Below are positions 8,925 through 16,948 of a stretch of DNA of 64,000 nt, piece by piece. A program made the position numbers and the translations under genes. The notes beneath the pieces were generated by a model. That model was not told the origin of the DNA. It did not search any database and saw only the letters and a list, made by a program, of their open reading frames with translations. Each line of letters starts with the position of its first letter. The first letter of the stretch is position 1. Source of the DNA: Rothia koreensis (lineage in GTDB: Bacteria > Actinomycetota > Actinomycetes > Actinomycetales > Micrococcaceae); assembly GCF_004136575.1 (NCBI RefSeq), contig NZ_NOIQ01000001.1, positions 558,001-622,000 on the forward strand. Reading direction: 5' to 3'.

Positions 8925-9419
8925 GTGCGCGTTCACATTGCCACTGACCATGCGGGGCTCGAGCTCAGCCGCTACCTGGTCGACTCCTTGACGGAACTCG
9001 GGTACGAGATGGTCGATCACGGGCCCGAGGCCTACGATCCGCAGGACGACTACCCGAGTTTCTGCATCAACGCCGCCCTGGCCGTCCGGAAGGATCGCGA
9101 GAATGGGGAGGACTCCCTGGGCGTCGTCCTCGGTGGATCGGGAAACGGGGAACAGATGGCGGCCAACAAGGTTCCCGGGATCCGTGCCGCATTGGCTTGG
9201 AACCACGAGACCGCCGCCCTCGCCCGCGAGCACAATAACGCCCACATTGTTGCGGTGGGTGGCCGCCAGCACACCAACGAAGAAGCGTTGGAGATCATCA
9301 AGGTCTTTCTGACCGAAGGATTTCCAGGGGAGGAACGTCACGTCCGCCGCATTGGGCAGATGGAAGAGTTCGAGGCGACCGGACGCATCGAAGGCAAGCA
9401 TCTGGAAACCGATGACTGA
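8925..9419 (+). CDS. rpiB: Ribose-5-phosphate isomerase B
   Basis: A 164-residue isomerase that interconverts ribose-5-phosphate and ribulose-5-phosphate in the pentose phosphate pathway. The N-terminus VHIATDHAGLELS and the phosphate loop VLGGSGNGEQMAANKV identify the RpiB/LacAB family. The loop has Glu (near residue 75) where the E. coli-type enzymes have a catalytic Cys. This is the mycobacterial-type active site, in which Glu75 acts as the base. GTG 8925 gives the usual N-terminus MRVHIATDHAG. An in-frame GTG at 8916 lies only two bases after the GAGGA sequence, which is too close for normal initiation. It is followed after 47 bases by the Nei-type glycosylase gene on the same strand. Confidence 0.93.
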   Translation: MRVHIATDHAGLELSRYLVDSLTELGYEMVDHGPEAYDPQDDYPSFCINAALAVRKDRENGEDSLGVVLGGSGNGEQMAANKVPGIRAALAWNHETAALAREHNNAHIVAVGGRQHTNEEALEIIKVFLTEGFPGEERHVRRIGQMEEFEATGRIEGKHLETDD

Positions 9420-9466
9420 GACGGTCGGCCTGAACTCTGACAGGTCCGCCCGAGGGCGGTCGTCCG

Positions 9467-10360
9467 GTGCCTGAGGGACATTCGATCCATCGTGTGGCGC
9501 GCAGGTTCCAGGACGCCTTCGTGGGGCAGCGCCTGAGTGCGTCGAGTCCCCAGGGCCGGTTCGCGCAGGGCGCGGCGCTCGTGGACGGCGCACGGGCCGT
9601 GGAGGCATATGCGCATGGCAAGCATTTCTTCCTGGTCTTCGACAACGACCTGACGCTCAACGTCCATCTGGGGATGTACGGCGCCTGGACCTTTGGTGGT
9701 GATGCCACGTTTCGGGCGTCGTCCTCAATAGGCGCTCCGCGGAAAATGGGGGAGGAGGAGTCGTCCGATTCCGAGGAGGCCGAGCGTGAATACGTCGGCC
9801 CTCCGGCCCCGAGACCCACGACGCGCGTGCGCCTCGAATCCGACAATGGATGGGCGGACCTGATCGGGGCGACGACGTGCCGCATCCTCGAGCCCACGGG
9901 TGTGGCCGAGTTGCGGAAAAAGCTTGGCCCCGATCCCTTGGACCCGGACGCCGACCCCACGCCCTTCTACAGTGCGTGCCAGAAGACTTCCAGACCGATC
10001 GGTGCGGTCCTGATGGACCAGCAGGCGATCGCCGGCATCGGGAACATCTACCGGGCCGAGTCCCTCTTCCGTGCCGGACTCGATCCGCATACGCCCGCCC
10101 ACCGGGTACCCGATGAGACCACGGCCTTGTTGTGGCGGGACAATGTCCGTCTCATGAGTACCGGGGTGGAACTCGGTCGCATCGTGACGACGGCGCCCGA
10201 GCACCGTCTCGGTGTCTCGTCCCGCCATGCGTGGCCCACCCATGCGAATTACGTCTATGGCCGTGTGGGCCACACGTGCCGGGTGTGCGGCAACGACGCG
10301 ATCGTGATGGAAGACATGGGCGGCAGGAAATTGTATTGGTGCACGGTCTGCCAAACGTGA
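9467..10360 (+). CDS. nei: Fpg/Nei-family DNA glycosylase (endonuclease VIII type)
   Basis: A 297-residue base-excision-repair glycosylase/AP lyase for oxidised pyrimidines. The catalytic N-terminus PEGHSIHR follows the initiating Met. The sequence then has SSPQGRFA and LTLNVHLGMYG, like mycobacterial Nei1. The H2TH DNA-binding segment MDQQAIAGIGNIYRAESL lies near residues 180-200. A C-terminal Cys4 zinc finger is formed by CRVC and CTVC near residues 270-296. The family usually measures 255-290 residues; the extra length is a charged insert near residues 90-110. The start is GTG 9467, placed exactly at PEG. It probably shares a transcript with rpiB. Confidence 0.92.
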   Translation: MPEGHSIHRVARRFQDAFVGQRLSASSPQGRFAQGAALVDGARAVEAYAHGKHFFLVFDNDLTLNVHLGMYGAWTFGGDATFRASSSIGAPRKMGEEESSDSEEAEREYVGPPAPRPTTRVRLESDNGWADLIGATTCRILEPTGVAELRKKLGPDPLDPDADPTPFYSACQKTSRPIGAVLMDQQAIAGIGNIYRAESLFRAGLDPHTPAHRVPDETTALLWRDNVRLMSTGVELGRIVTTAPEHRLGVSSRHAWPTHANYVYGRVGHTCRVCGNDAIVMEDMGGRKLYWCTVCQT

Positions 10361-10513
10361 AGGCCGGCTTCGCCCGGGTCGAGGCCTGGACGCATCACCC
10401 GCCGACGTGGCAATTCTGAGACGAAAACCGCCTCGATCGTGCACGGCAGTGCCACCTCGCGGAGCCTCGTCCCACGGAGGTGCCGGCTCGCGGGGCCCGG
10501 GCTGCGACGGGCA
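10361..10513. other. Gap between nei and the tRNA-Gly terminator
   Basis: This 153-base stretch separates the end of nei from the terminator of the convergent tRNA-Gly gene. No coding frame with plausible codon use or a ribosome-binding site is visible. Confidence 0.4.
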
Positions 10514-10553
10514 ACAAAAAATCCGCCCCCGGACAAGACCGGGAGCGGATTTC
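10514..10553 (-). terminator. Intrinsic terminator of tRNA-Gly
   Basis: On the minus strand the sequence folds as AAATCCGCTCCCGG, a six-base loop, then CCGGGGGCGGATTT followed by a run of Ts (10514-10520 on the plus strand read as As). It is a classic rho-independent terminator directly behind tRNA-Gly. Read from the plus strand the hairpin could also stop transcription leaving nei. Confidence 0.88.
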
Positions 10554-10560
10554 TCTGGAG

Positions 10561-10631
10561 AGGGGATGACGGGAATCGAACCCGCGTAATCAGTTTGGAA
10601 GACTGAGGCTCTACCATTGAGCTACATCCCC
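10561..10631 (-). tRNA. tRNA-Gly (anticodon TCC)
   Basis: The minus strand folds into a cloverleaf. The acceptor is GGGGATG/CATCCCC, the D arm GCTC...GAGC, the anticodon stem TCAGT/ACTGA encloses a loop with TCC, and the T arm is CGGGTTCGATTCCCG. The discriminator is T; CCA is not encoded. Confidence 0.96.
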
Positions 10632-10645
10632 GTGTGGACCTCGAC

Positions 10646-10676
10646 AATATAACCGCACCTTTTGGCGGTTCGTCAA
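10646..10676 (-). promoter_or_regulatory. Promoter of tRNA-Gly
   Basis: On the minus strand, -35 TTGACG (10676-10671) and -10 TATATT (10651-10646) or the overlapping TTATAT are separated by 18-19 bases. They lie about 15 bases before the mature tRNA 5' end. Confidence 0.7.
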
Positions 10677-10730
10677 ATCGATCCGGCGCCGTGTCGCCGG
10701 AAAGATTCGCACATTTGGCCCATTCACGCA

Positions 10731-10736
10731 TAAACT
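10731..10736 (+). promoter_or_regulatory. -10 element (TAAACT) of tRNA-Pro
   Basis: TAAACT lies 14 bases before the mature tRNA-Pro. A weak TTCGCA -35 candidate lies 19 bases further upstream. Confidence 0.5.
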
Positions 10737-10749
10737 GGCATATGCCTTA

Positions 10750-10822
10750 CGGGGCGTAGCGCAGTGGCTAGCGCGCCTGCTTTGGGAGCAGGAGATCGCA
10801 GGTTCGAGTCCTGTCGCCCCGA
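10750..10822 (+). tRNA. tRNA-Pro (anticodon TGG)
   Basis: The cloverleaf has acceptor CGGGGCG/CGCCCCG, anticodon stem CCTGC/GCAGG with loop TTTGGGA (anticodon TGG), and T arm GCAGGTTCGAGTCCTGT. The discriminator is A and CCA is not encoded. Confidence 0.96.
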
Positions 10823-10978
10823 CGTTGGAACACCGAACCGACCTGTTGCCGGCCGTCAGGCCACGGCAGACGGTCGACCAGGTGTGACTCTGACGCCTGA
10901 TAATCAGAGGTATTCGACACATCCGCCCGGCACACCGCAGGGCGGTTCCTGACCCCGAATCGTAGGAGATCAACGGAA

Positions 10979-12319
10979 GTGAAGACCGCCGTCGAGAAGC
11001 TGAATCCGACTCTGGCCAAGATCCAGGTCGACGTTCCCTTCGAGGAATTCAAGCCGTTTCTGAACAAGACGTACAAGGAACTGGCCGAGCAGATCCAGAT
11101 GCCTGGCTTCCGAAAGGGCAAGATCCCCAACCAGCTCATCGAGCAGCGCGTTGGTTACGACTTCGTGGTGGAGAATGCACTCAATGAGGGGCTCAACGGT
11201 TTCTACCAGCAGGCCCTGACCGAGAACGAGCTCACCCCGCTGGCACAGCCCGAGGTCGATGTCCAGAAGAAGCCCGAGCAGAACGATCGCGAGGCCGACG
11301 TCTCTGTCGCCATCGAGGTCGTCGTGCGCCCCGAGGTTGAGCTGCCCGATTACGAGGGGCTCAAGGTTGAGGTGGACGCCGCAGAGGTCACTCCCGAGGA
11401 CGAGCAGAAGGCACTCGATGAGTTGCGCGGCCGTTTCGGCACGCTGATCAATGTCGAGCGCCCCGCCGCTCAGGACGACTTCGTGACCCTCGACCTGAAC
11501 GCCCTGATCGGTGAGGAAGAGGTCGACGCCGCGAACGACCTGTCCTACCAGGTGGGCGCCGGCACCATGCTGGATGGCCTCGACGAGGCCATCACCGGCC
11601 TGTCCGCTGGTGAGGACGCCACCTTCGAGACCACTCTCGCCGGTGGTGAGCACTCGGGCGAGGCCGCGACCGTCAAGGTCAAGGTCACTGCCGTCAAGGA
11701 GCGTGAGCTGCCCGAGGTCGACGACGAGTTCGCCCAGCTGGCCTCGGAATTCGACACCATCGACGAGCTCAAGGAAGACCTGAAGAAGCAGGCCGCCCAG
11801 TCCAAGATTGCCGAGCAGGGCAACGCCGCTCGTGACAAGGTCCTGGACAAGCTCGTGGAACTGGTCGAGGTGCCCGTTCCGGAGAAGGTCGTCGAGGACC
11901 AGATCGAGCAGCACTTCAACAACCCCAACGCCGAGGCTGACCACGACTCCGAGGAGCACCGCGCCGAGGTTCGCGAGAACACAGAGCGTGCCTTCCGCAA
12001 CGAGGTCATCCTGGACGCCGTGGCGGACAAGGAAGAGGTCGGCGTCGAGCAGTCCGAGCTGATCGACTACATCATCTCGATGTCCTCGCAGTACGGCATG
12101 GACCCCAACCAGTTCGCCCAGATGCTGGATTCCTCCGGCCAGGCCGGAATGATGGTCGGCGAGGTGCGCCGCTCGAAGGCGCTGGCCGCCGTCCTGGAGA
12201 AGGCCGAGGTCGTTGACACCGAGGGCAACGCCGTCGACCTGTCCTCCTACATCAAGCCGCAGGGCGAAGGAGAAACGGTCGAGGCCGAGAAGGACGTCGA
12301 GGGCGCCGACGAGGCGTAA
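10979..12319 (+). CDS. tig: Trigger factor (ribosome-associated chaperone and prolyl isomerase)
   Basis: A 446-residue acidic chaperone that binds the ribosome exit tunnel and shields nascent chains. The N-terminal domain carries the ribosome-docking signature PGFRKGKIP near residues 43-51. A FKBP-type prolyl isomerase domain follows near residues 160-240 and the helical substrate-cradle domain fills the rest. The C-terminus is a Glu/Asp-rich tail. The GTG start at 10979 is preceded by GTAGGAGATC, a good ribosome-binding site. Genes for ClpP1, ClpP2 and ClpX follow, the order seen in many bacteria, so folding and degradation of new proteins are encoded together. Confidence 0.97.
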   Translation: MKTAVEKLNPTLAKIQVDVPFEEFKPFLNKTYKELAEQIQMPGFRKGKIPNQLIEQRVGYDFVVENALNEGLNGFYQQALTENELTPLAQPEVDVQKKPEQNDREADVSVAIEVVVRPEVELPDYEGLKVEVDAAEVTPEDEQKALDELRGRFGTLINVERPAAQDDFVTLDLNALIGEEEVDAANDLSYQVGAGTMLDGLDEAITGLSAGEDATFETTLAGGEHSGEAATVKVKVTAVKERELPEVDDEFAQLASEFDTIDELKEDLKKQAAQSKIAEQGNAARDKVLDKLVELVEVPVPEKVVEDQIEQHFNNPNAEADHDSEEHRAEVRENTERAFRNEVILDAVADKEEVGVEQSELIDYIISMSSQYGMDPNQFAQMLDSSGQAGMMVGEVRRSKALAAVLEKAEVVDTEGNAVDLSSYIKPQGEGETVEAEKDVEGADEA

Positions 12320-12382
12320 TCGACGTTTTGCGGACACTGTCCGGGGCGGGTGAATCCGCACCGTCAGTCTGACGACGTACAG

Positions 12383-12415
12383 GGGCGACCCACCGGTTTC
12401 GGTGGGTCGCCCTTT
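12383..12415 (+). terminator. Terminator of tig
   Basis: A perfect 12-bp stem (GGGCGACCCACC, arms 12383-12394 and 12401-12412) with a six-base loop is followed by TTT, 63 bases after the tig stop codon. Confidence 0.85.
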
Positions 12416-12458
12416 CGCGTCGGGACCGCGTGGAAGCGTGGGCGGTCGAGGTCGCACT

Positions 12459-12476
12459 GGCACGCCATCAGCGAAC
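12459..12476 (+). promoter_or_regulatory. Candidate ClgR operator upstream of clpP1-clpP2
   Basis: CGCCATCAGCGAAC contains CGC-N5-GCG with a following AAC. This fits, with one mismatch, the WNNWCGCYNANRGCGWWS-type motif recalled for corynebacterial ClgR, the activator of clpP1P2 and clpC. It lies about 35 bases before an ATACTA -10-like sequence at 12511 and 125 bases before the clpP1 start. Confidence 0.4.
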
Positions 12477-12600
12477 GAGGGGCGGTATCCCGGCCGTGAA
12501 GGCCGTTCGGATACTAGTGTCGATCCCAGACACCCAGAGGCCGGGTCGGGTCATGGAACCGACCGGGCGACTCCGAAGATCGAAAGAGGTCAGACGCACT

Positions 12601-13266
12601 ATGGCTCACAACCTTCCGTACGATGCGGGCACCCGACAGGGTACCGCGCAGCAACAGCCCGTCATGAGTCGCGAAACCGGCAATGGGCAGGACGACCACG
12701 TCTACAACCGGTTGCTCAAGGAACGCATCATCTGGTTGGGCTCCGAGGTCCGCGATGACAACGCCAACCTCATCTGCTCCCAGATGCTCCTGCTCTCGGC
12801 CGAAGACCCCAAGTCGGACATTTACCTGTACATCAACTCGCCCGGTGGCTCAATCACCGCGGGCATGGCCATTTACGACACGATGCAGTTGATCCCGAAC
12901 GACGTCGTGACCATCGCGACCGGCATGGCCGCATCCATGGGCCAGTTCCTGTTGTCCTCCGGGACACCGGGCAAGCGGTACGCTACGCCGAACGCACGCA
13001 TCCTGATGCACCAGCCGTCGGGTGGCATCGGGGGCACCGCCTCCGACATTCGCACCCAGGCCGAACTGATCCTGTCGATGAAGCGTCGCCTGTCCGAACT
13101 GACCGCGCAGCAGACCGGCAAGACCGTCGAGCAGATCCTGGAAGACAACGACCGCGACAACTGGTTCACCGCGGACGAAGGCCTGGAATACGGGTTCTTC
13201 GACCACATCGCCCAGAGCGCCGGTTCGGTTTCCGGTGGCGGCGGAACCCTCAAGGACGAGAAGTAG
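12601..13266 (+). CDS. clpP1: ATP-dependent Clp protease proteolytic subunit ClpP1
   Basis: A 221-residue serine peptidase subunit of the Clp degradation chamber. The catalytic Ser is in [14 protein letters not shown], the His in MHQPSGG and the Asp follows in the C-terminal half. The handle segment [18 protein letters not shown] is typical. It begins with a 40-residue low-conservation N-terminus that is probably a removed propeptide. ATG 12601 has AAAGAGG about 13 bases upstream; an in-frame ATG at 12664 is a weaker alternative. The downstream clpP2 gene is 57 bases away; in actinobacteria the two products form a mixed ClpP1P2 tetradecamer. Confidence 0.95.
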   Translation: MAHNLPYDAGTRQGTAQQQPVMSRETGNGQDDHVYNRLLKERIIWLGSEVRDDNANLICSQMLLLSAEDPKSDIYLYINSPGGSITAGMAIYDTMQLIPNDVVTIATGMAASMGQFLLSSGTPGKRYATPNARILMHQPSGGIGGTASDIRTQAELILSMKRRLSELTAQQTGKTVEQILEDNDRDNWFTADEGLEYGFFDHIAQSAGSVSGGGGTLKDEK

Positions 13267-13323
13267 CACCGAGAGGGCCACAGCCCAACGGTCAACGCAG
13301 AGACTTTTCAGGAGAAAGAACAC

Positions 13324-14007
13324 ATGAACTTCAACGCACCGCAGGCCAAGGGTGACGCCGCAGCCGGCGTCCCCATGCCCTCCAACCGTTACGTCCTCCC
13401 CAGCTTCGAGGAGCGGACCCCCTACGGGTACAAGCGCCAGGACCCGTACGCGAAGCTGTTCGAGGACCGCATCATCTTCCTGGGCGTTCAGGTCGACGAC
13501 GCCAGCGCCGACGACATCATGGCCCAGTTGCTGGTCCTCGAGGCCCAGGACCCGGACCGTGACATCACCATGTACATCAACTCGCCGGGCGGTTCATTCA
13601 CCGCGATGACGGCGATCTACGACACCATGCAGTACATTCGTCCGGAGATCCAGACGGTGTGCCTGGGGCAGGCCGCGTCCGCGGCGTCGGTTCTCCTGGC
13701 GGCAGGAACACCGGGCAAGCGCCTTGCGCTCCCCAACGCGAGGGTCCTGATCCACCAGCCGGCCCTCGCCGGACAGCAGGGCGGCCAGGCATCGGATATC
13801 GAAATCCACGCCAACGAGGTCATGCGCATGCGCACGTGGCTCGAGGACACCCTCGCGCTGCACTCCGGCAAGGACTCGAAGACGGTCAACAAGGACATCG
13901 AGCGCGACAAGATCCTGACCGCCAAGGATGCCCACGAGTACGGTCTGATCGACCAGGTGCTCGACTCTCGCAAGATCAACAAGCCGCAGATCAATACCCA
14001 GGACTGA
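13324..14007 (+). CDS. clpP2: ATP-dependent Clp protease proteolytic subunit ClpP2
   Basis: A 227-residue paralogue of ClpP1 with the catalytic Ser in [19 protein letters not shown] and His in IHQPALAG. The N-terminus is also an extension ([14 protein letters not shown]), likely processed. It pairs with ClpP1, and ClpX or ClpC docks on one ring. A ribosome-binding site CAGGAGAAAG lies six bases before ATG 13324. It is co-transcribed with clpP1 and followed by two hairpins. Confidence 0.95.
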   Translation: MNFNAPQAKGDAAAGVPMPSNRYVLPSFEERTPYGYKRQDPYAKLFEDRIIFLGVQVDDASADDIMAQLLVLEAQDPDRDITMYINSPGGSFTAMTAIYDTMQYIRPEIQTVCLGQAASAASVLLAAGTPGKRLALPNARVLIHQPALAGQQGGQASDIEIHANEVMRMRTWLEDTLALHSGKDSKTVNKDIERDKILTAKDAHEYGLIDQVLDSRKINKPQINTQD

Positions 14008-14044
14008 GGCAGGGCCGGCCGAGAGGTCGGTCGATGGTGATGAC

Positions 14045-14113
14045 GGCCGGTTCAGGGTGACCTGAGCCGGCCGAAGTCATCTCCCACCACTCGGGGGAGG
14101 CAGGGGAGATGAC
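14045..14113 (+). terminator. Double hairpin behind clpP2
   Basis: The first stem is GGCCGGTTCAGG (14045-14056) with CCTGAGCCGGCC (14061-14072), a four-base loop and one G-T pair. The second is a perfect 10-bp stem GTCATCTCCC (14076-14085) with GGGAGATGAC (14104-14113). Together they probably end the clpP1P2 transcript. A TAGCCT hexamer at 14203 may start a separate clpX transcript. Confidence 0.65.
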
Positions 14114-14285
14114 GTCCTCTGTCGGGTGCGGCCACAACGGCGGAGACCCGTCGGGCGCGCCTGACAAGGGGCGGCATCTTCGCTCCGAGGGGAGCCAACC
14201 TGTAGCCTAGGAAGTGCGAGCCAACCAGGTGTACGGAATCCGTCACGTGGCTTCCACGCAAGACCTTCAGATTTGAGGAGCCAGC

Positions 14286-15581
14286 ATGTCGAGAATCGGT
14301 GAGAGTACCGACCTGCTCAAATGTTCTTTCTGCGGAAAGTCTCAGAAACAGGTGCGCAAGCTCATCGCGGGCCCCGGCGTGTACATCTGTGACGAGTGCA
14401 TCGAGCTGTGCAATGAAATCATCGAGGAAGAGCTTGCGGAAGTCTCGGAAATCACCTCGATGGAGCTTCCTCGGCCCCGCGAGATCTTCGACTATCTCCA
14501 GGAATACGTAATCGGTCAGGAGCCCGCCAAGAAGGCACTGTCCGTGGCCGTGTACAACCATTACAAGAGAATCCAGGCCAAGGATTCCGGCCAGCCGCAG
14601 AGCGGGCAGTCATTGCTCGCCACGGGCGGGGAAGACGTCGACCTGGCCAAGTCCAATATTCTCCTGGTCGGTCCCACGGGGTCCGGCAAGACCTATCTCG
14701 CACAGACCCTCGCCAAGAAGCTCAACGTGCCCTTCGCGATGGCGGATGCCACGAGCCTGACCGAAGCCGGGTACGTCGGGGAAGACGTCGAGAACATCCT
14801 CCTCAAGCTCATCCAATCCGCCGATTACGACGTCAAGAAGGCCGAGACGGGCATCATCTACATCGACGAGATCGACAAGATCTCCCGCAAGTCCGAGAAC
14901 CCCTCGATTACGCGGGACGTCTCCGGCGAGGGTGTTCAGCAGGCTCTGCTCAAAATTCTCGAGGGCACCGTGGCGGCCGTTCCGCCCCAGGGCGGGAGGA
15001 AGCACCCCCAGCAGGAGTTCTTGCAGATCGATACGACCAATGTTCTCTTCATCGTGGCGGGAGCCTTCGCCGGCCTCGAGGACATTGTGGGCTCCAGGGT
15101 CGGCAAAAAGGGCATCGGCTTCGGGGCGCCCATCGAAGAAGCATCCAAGGAAGCCGACATCCTCCAGAAGCTGCTGCCGGAGGATCTTCTGAAATTCGGG
15201 CTGATCCCCGAATTCATCGGTCGGCTTCCCGTGCTGACAAGCTTGTCCACCCTGGACGTGGACACCTTGGGTCGTGTGCTCACGGAACCACGCAACGCAC
15301 TCGTCAAGCAGTACAAGCGCATGTTTGCCCTGGACGACGTCGAACTCGAGTTCGAGGACGACGCAATCCGGGCGATGGCCGAACTGGCCATGGAGAGAGG
15401 CACAGGTGCTCGAGGGCTGCGCGCGATCCTTGAGGACCTGTTGCAGTCCATCATGTTCGACATTCCGTCACGTGAGGACGTCGCCCAAGTGATCATCACG
15501 GGGGATGTGGTCCGTCACGGATCCGAGCCGGAGCTCGTCACCAAGGACATGCTGGATGAGCAAAAGAAGGACGCTTCCTGA
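14286..15581 (+). CDS. clpX: ATP-dependent Clp protease ATP-binding subunit ClpX
   Basis: A 431-residue AAA+ unfoldase that recognises tagged proteins and feeds them to ClpP. The N-terminal zinc-binding dimerisation domain has CSFC near residue 14 and CDECIELC near residue 36. Walker A GPTGSGKT is near residue 125, the pore loop GYVGED near residue 161 and Walker [10 protein letters not shown] near residue 198. The ClpP-docking loop GKKGIGFG is near residue 277, and sensor-2 GARGLR is near the end. A good ribosome-binding site (GAGGAGCC) lies before ATG 14286. All functional motifs are intact. Confidence 0.97.
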   Translation: MSRIGESTDLLKCSFCGKSQKQVRKLIAGPGVYICDECIELCNEIIEEELAEVSEITSMELPRPREIFDYLQEYVIGQEPAKKALSVAVYNHYKRIQAKDSGQPQSGQSLLATGGEDVDLAKSNILLVGPTGSGKTYLAQTLAKKLNVPFAMADATSLTEAGYVGEDVENILLKLIQSADYDVKKAETGIIYIDEIDKISRKSENPSITRDVSGEGVQQALLKILEGTVAAVPPQGGRKHPQQEFLQIDTTNVLFIVAGAFAGLEDIVGSRVGKKGIGFGAPIEEASKEADILQKLLPEDLLKFGLIPEFIGRLPVLTSLSTLDVDTLGRVLTEPRNALVKQYKRMFALDDVELEFEDDAIRAMAELAMERGTGARGLRAILEDLLQSIMFDIPSREDVAQVIITGDVVRHGSEPELVTKDMLDEQKKDAS

Positions 15582-15765
15582 GGTCCCTCCCGTTCACTGA
15601 CAGGAGTGGTACTGGCCACCGCTGAAAGATCACGGTTCGGTCTCTGTGACGTGTTTTCGTCCCGTTTGGATCACGGTTTTATCAAGATTTTCCCCACAGT
15701 TTGAGGCCCGTGACGGCAGGTGCTTAGCTGGTTTCTGTCACGCACGGAACCACAGGGGAGAACAC

Positions 15766-16254
15766 ATGCATCGGACCGTTCGCAAGGCGGTTACTAGCTT
15801 CCTCGCTATCACCGGACTCTTCGCGATCACCGTCCTGACCGACTACGGCATGATTGCCCGGGACGAACAGTCCTTGGCCATGATCGGTCTGGTCGTCGTC
15901 GCTGTGGCGGTTCGTGGTCTCATGTACCTCGACTCGGTGCGTCACGGCAGAGAACCGGAAATCCAGACCCGGGACACCGTGACGGGAAATCTGATCGTGG
16001 TGCTCAGCGCGGTCGCTTACGGATGGTTGCTCATGGGTATCCTCGTGGGTACCGGAGTCGTCAGCTCTGCCTACGAATCGGCGCTCAAGGAATTCTACGG
16101 TTGGCTCTCGCTCGCTCTGTTCGTGGTTGCCATCGTGGTCTACACCATCGACACCTTCAAGCTGAGGAAAGGCCGCGGCAACGAGGCCAAGGCCGGCCCG
16201 GCCCCGACCGAGACGGCGCAGCCCCGTGAACTGATTCACCAGGGTCGGGCATAA
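15766..16254 (+). CDS. Integral membrane protein of unknown function (4 TM)
   Basis: A 162-residue protein with four predicted membrane helices (about residues 9-29, 37-55, 77-99 and 114-131) and a hydrophilic, lysine-rich cytoplasmic tail ending in HQGRA. I do not recognise the family. ATG 15766 has AGGGGAG six bases upstream. The 184-base region before it holds a direct repeat GATCACGGTT at 15628 and 15669, spaced 41 bases, which might be a regulator site. It lies between clpX and a thiol-oxidoreductase gene, but nothing ties it to either. Confidence 0.7.
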   Translation: MHRTVRKAVTSFLAITGLFAITVLTDYGMIARDEQSLAMIGLVVVAVAVRGLMYLDSVRHGREPEIQTRDTVTGNLIVVLSAVAYGWLLMGILVGTGVVSSAYESALKEFYGWLSLALFVVAIVVYTIDTFKLRKGRGNEAKAGPAPTETAQPRELIHQGRA

Positions 16255-16327
16255 ACCCTCCCGGTCGCATGTTGCTATGGGCGGAACCCATTCATGTACG
16301 AGCAGCACGACAAGGAGCCGGAACATC

Positions 16328-16948
16328 ATGACCCAGCACGCAGACTTTTGGTTCGACCCGATTTGCCCTTGGGCCTGGATGACGTCTCGGTGGATGACGG
16401 AGGTCGAGCGCCTTCGCGACGTCGAGGTGACGTGGCATCCCTTCAGCCTCTCGATCCTGAACGACGGCAAGGACCTCGACCCGGACTATCGGAAGCACAT
16501 CGAGGCCGCACAGGGCCCCGCCCGCGTTGCCATGGCCGTGCGCGAGGAGCACGGCCAGGAGAAGGTCAAGGCCTTCTACGATGCGGTTGGTACCGCGATC
16601 CATCCGGAGAAGACGGATGAGCCGGACGAAGCGCGTCGGTTTCACGAGGCCATCGTCAAGGCGCTGGACGAGACCGGACTTCCGGCCCAGCTCGCCGATC
16701 ACGCGGACTCGGAAGCCTACGACGAGAAGTTGCGTGCCTCCAACAGGGAGGCCCTGGACCTCGTGGGCGACGACGTGGGAGTCCCGATCATCGCGATCGA
16801 GGGGACCGCGTTCTTCGGGCCCGTGATGTCACCGGCACCCAAGGGCGAGGACGCGACCAAGGTCTGGGACGGGGCCGTGGCACTCGCCTCGTACCCGGGA
16901 TTCTTCGAGCTCAAGCGGTCCCGGACCAGCGGACCGATCTTCGACTAG
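16328..16948 (+). CDS. DsbA-family oxidoreductase, mycothiol-dependent nitroreductase (Rv2466c) type
   Basis: A 206-residue cytosolic thioredoxin-fold protein with a helical insert, like Rv2466c, which uses mycothiol to reduce nitro compounds and disulfides. The active-site segment is FDPICPWAWMTSRWM near residues 9-23. It has only the first Cys of the CPWC motif and Ala in place of the second, so a monothiol mechanism is expected. The cis-Pro loop is VGVPIIAIEG near residue 155. A strong AAGGAG precedes ATG 16328. The stop codon shares the palindrome CTAG with the stop of the convergent membrane-protein gene. Confidence 0.85.
   Translation: MTQHADFWFDPICPWAWMTSRWMTEVERLRDVEVTWHPFSLSILNDGKDLDPDYRKHIEAAQGPARVAMAVREEHGQEKVKAFYDAVGTAIHPEKTDEPDEARRFHEAIVKALDETGLPAQLADHADSEAYDEKLRASNREALDLVGDDVGVPIIAIEGTAFFGPVMSPAPKGEDATKVWDGAVALASYPGFFELKRSRTSGPIFD

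Noticed and set aside
6452-8947. An 831-codon open frame on the plus strand opposite pepN
   Set aside because: It mirrors the high-G+C codon bias of pepN, has no ribosome-binding site and gives a low-complexity Arg/Gly/Val-rich product. pepN has all catalytic motifs.
10970-12463. A 497-codon minus-strand frame opposite tig
   Set aside because: It covers both ends of tig and its terminator, and the product is a leucine/valine-rich mirror of the Glu/Lys codons of trigger factor.
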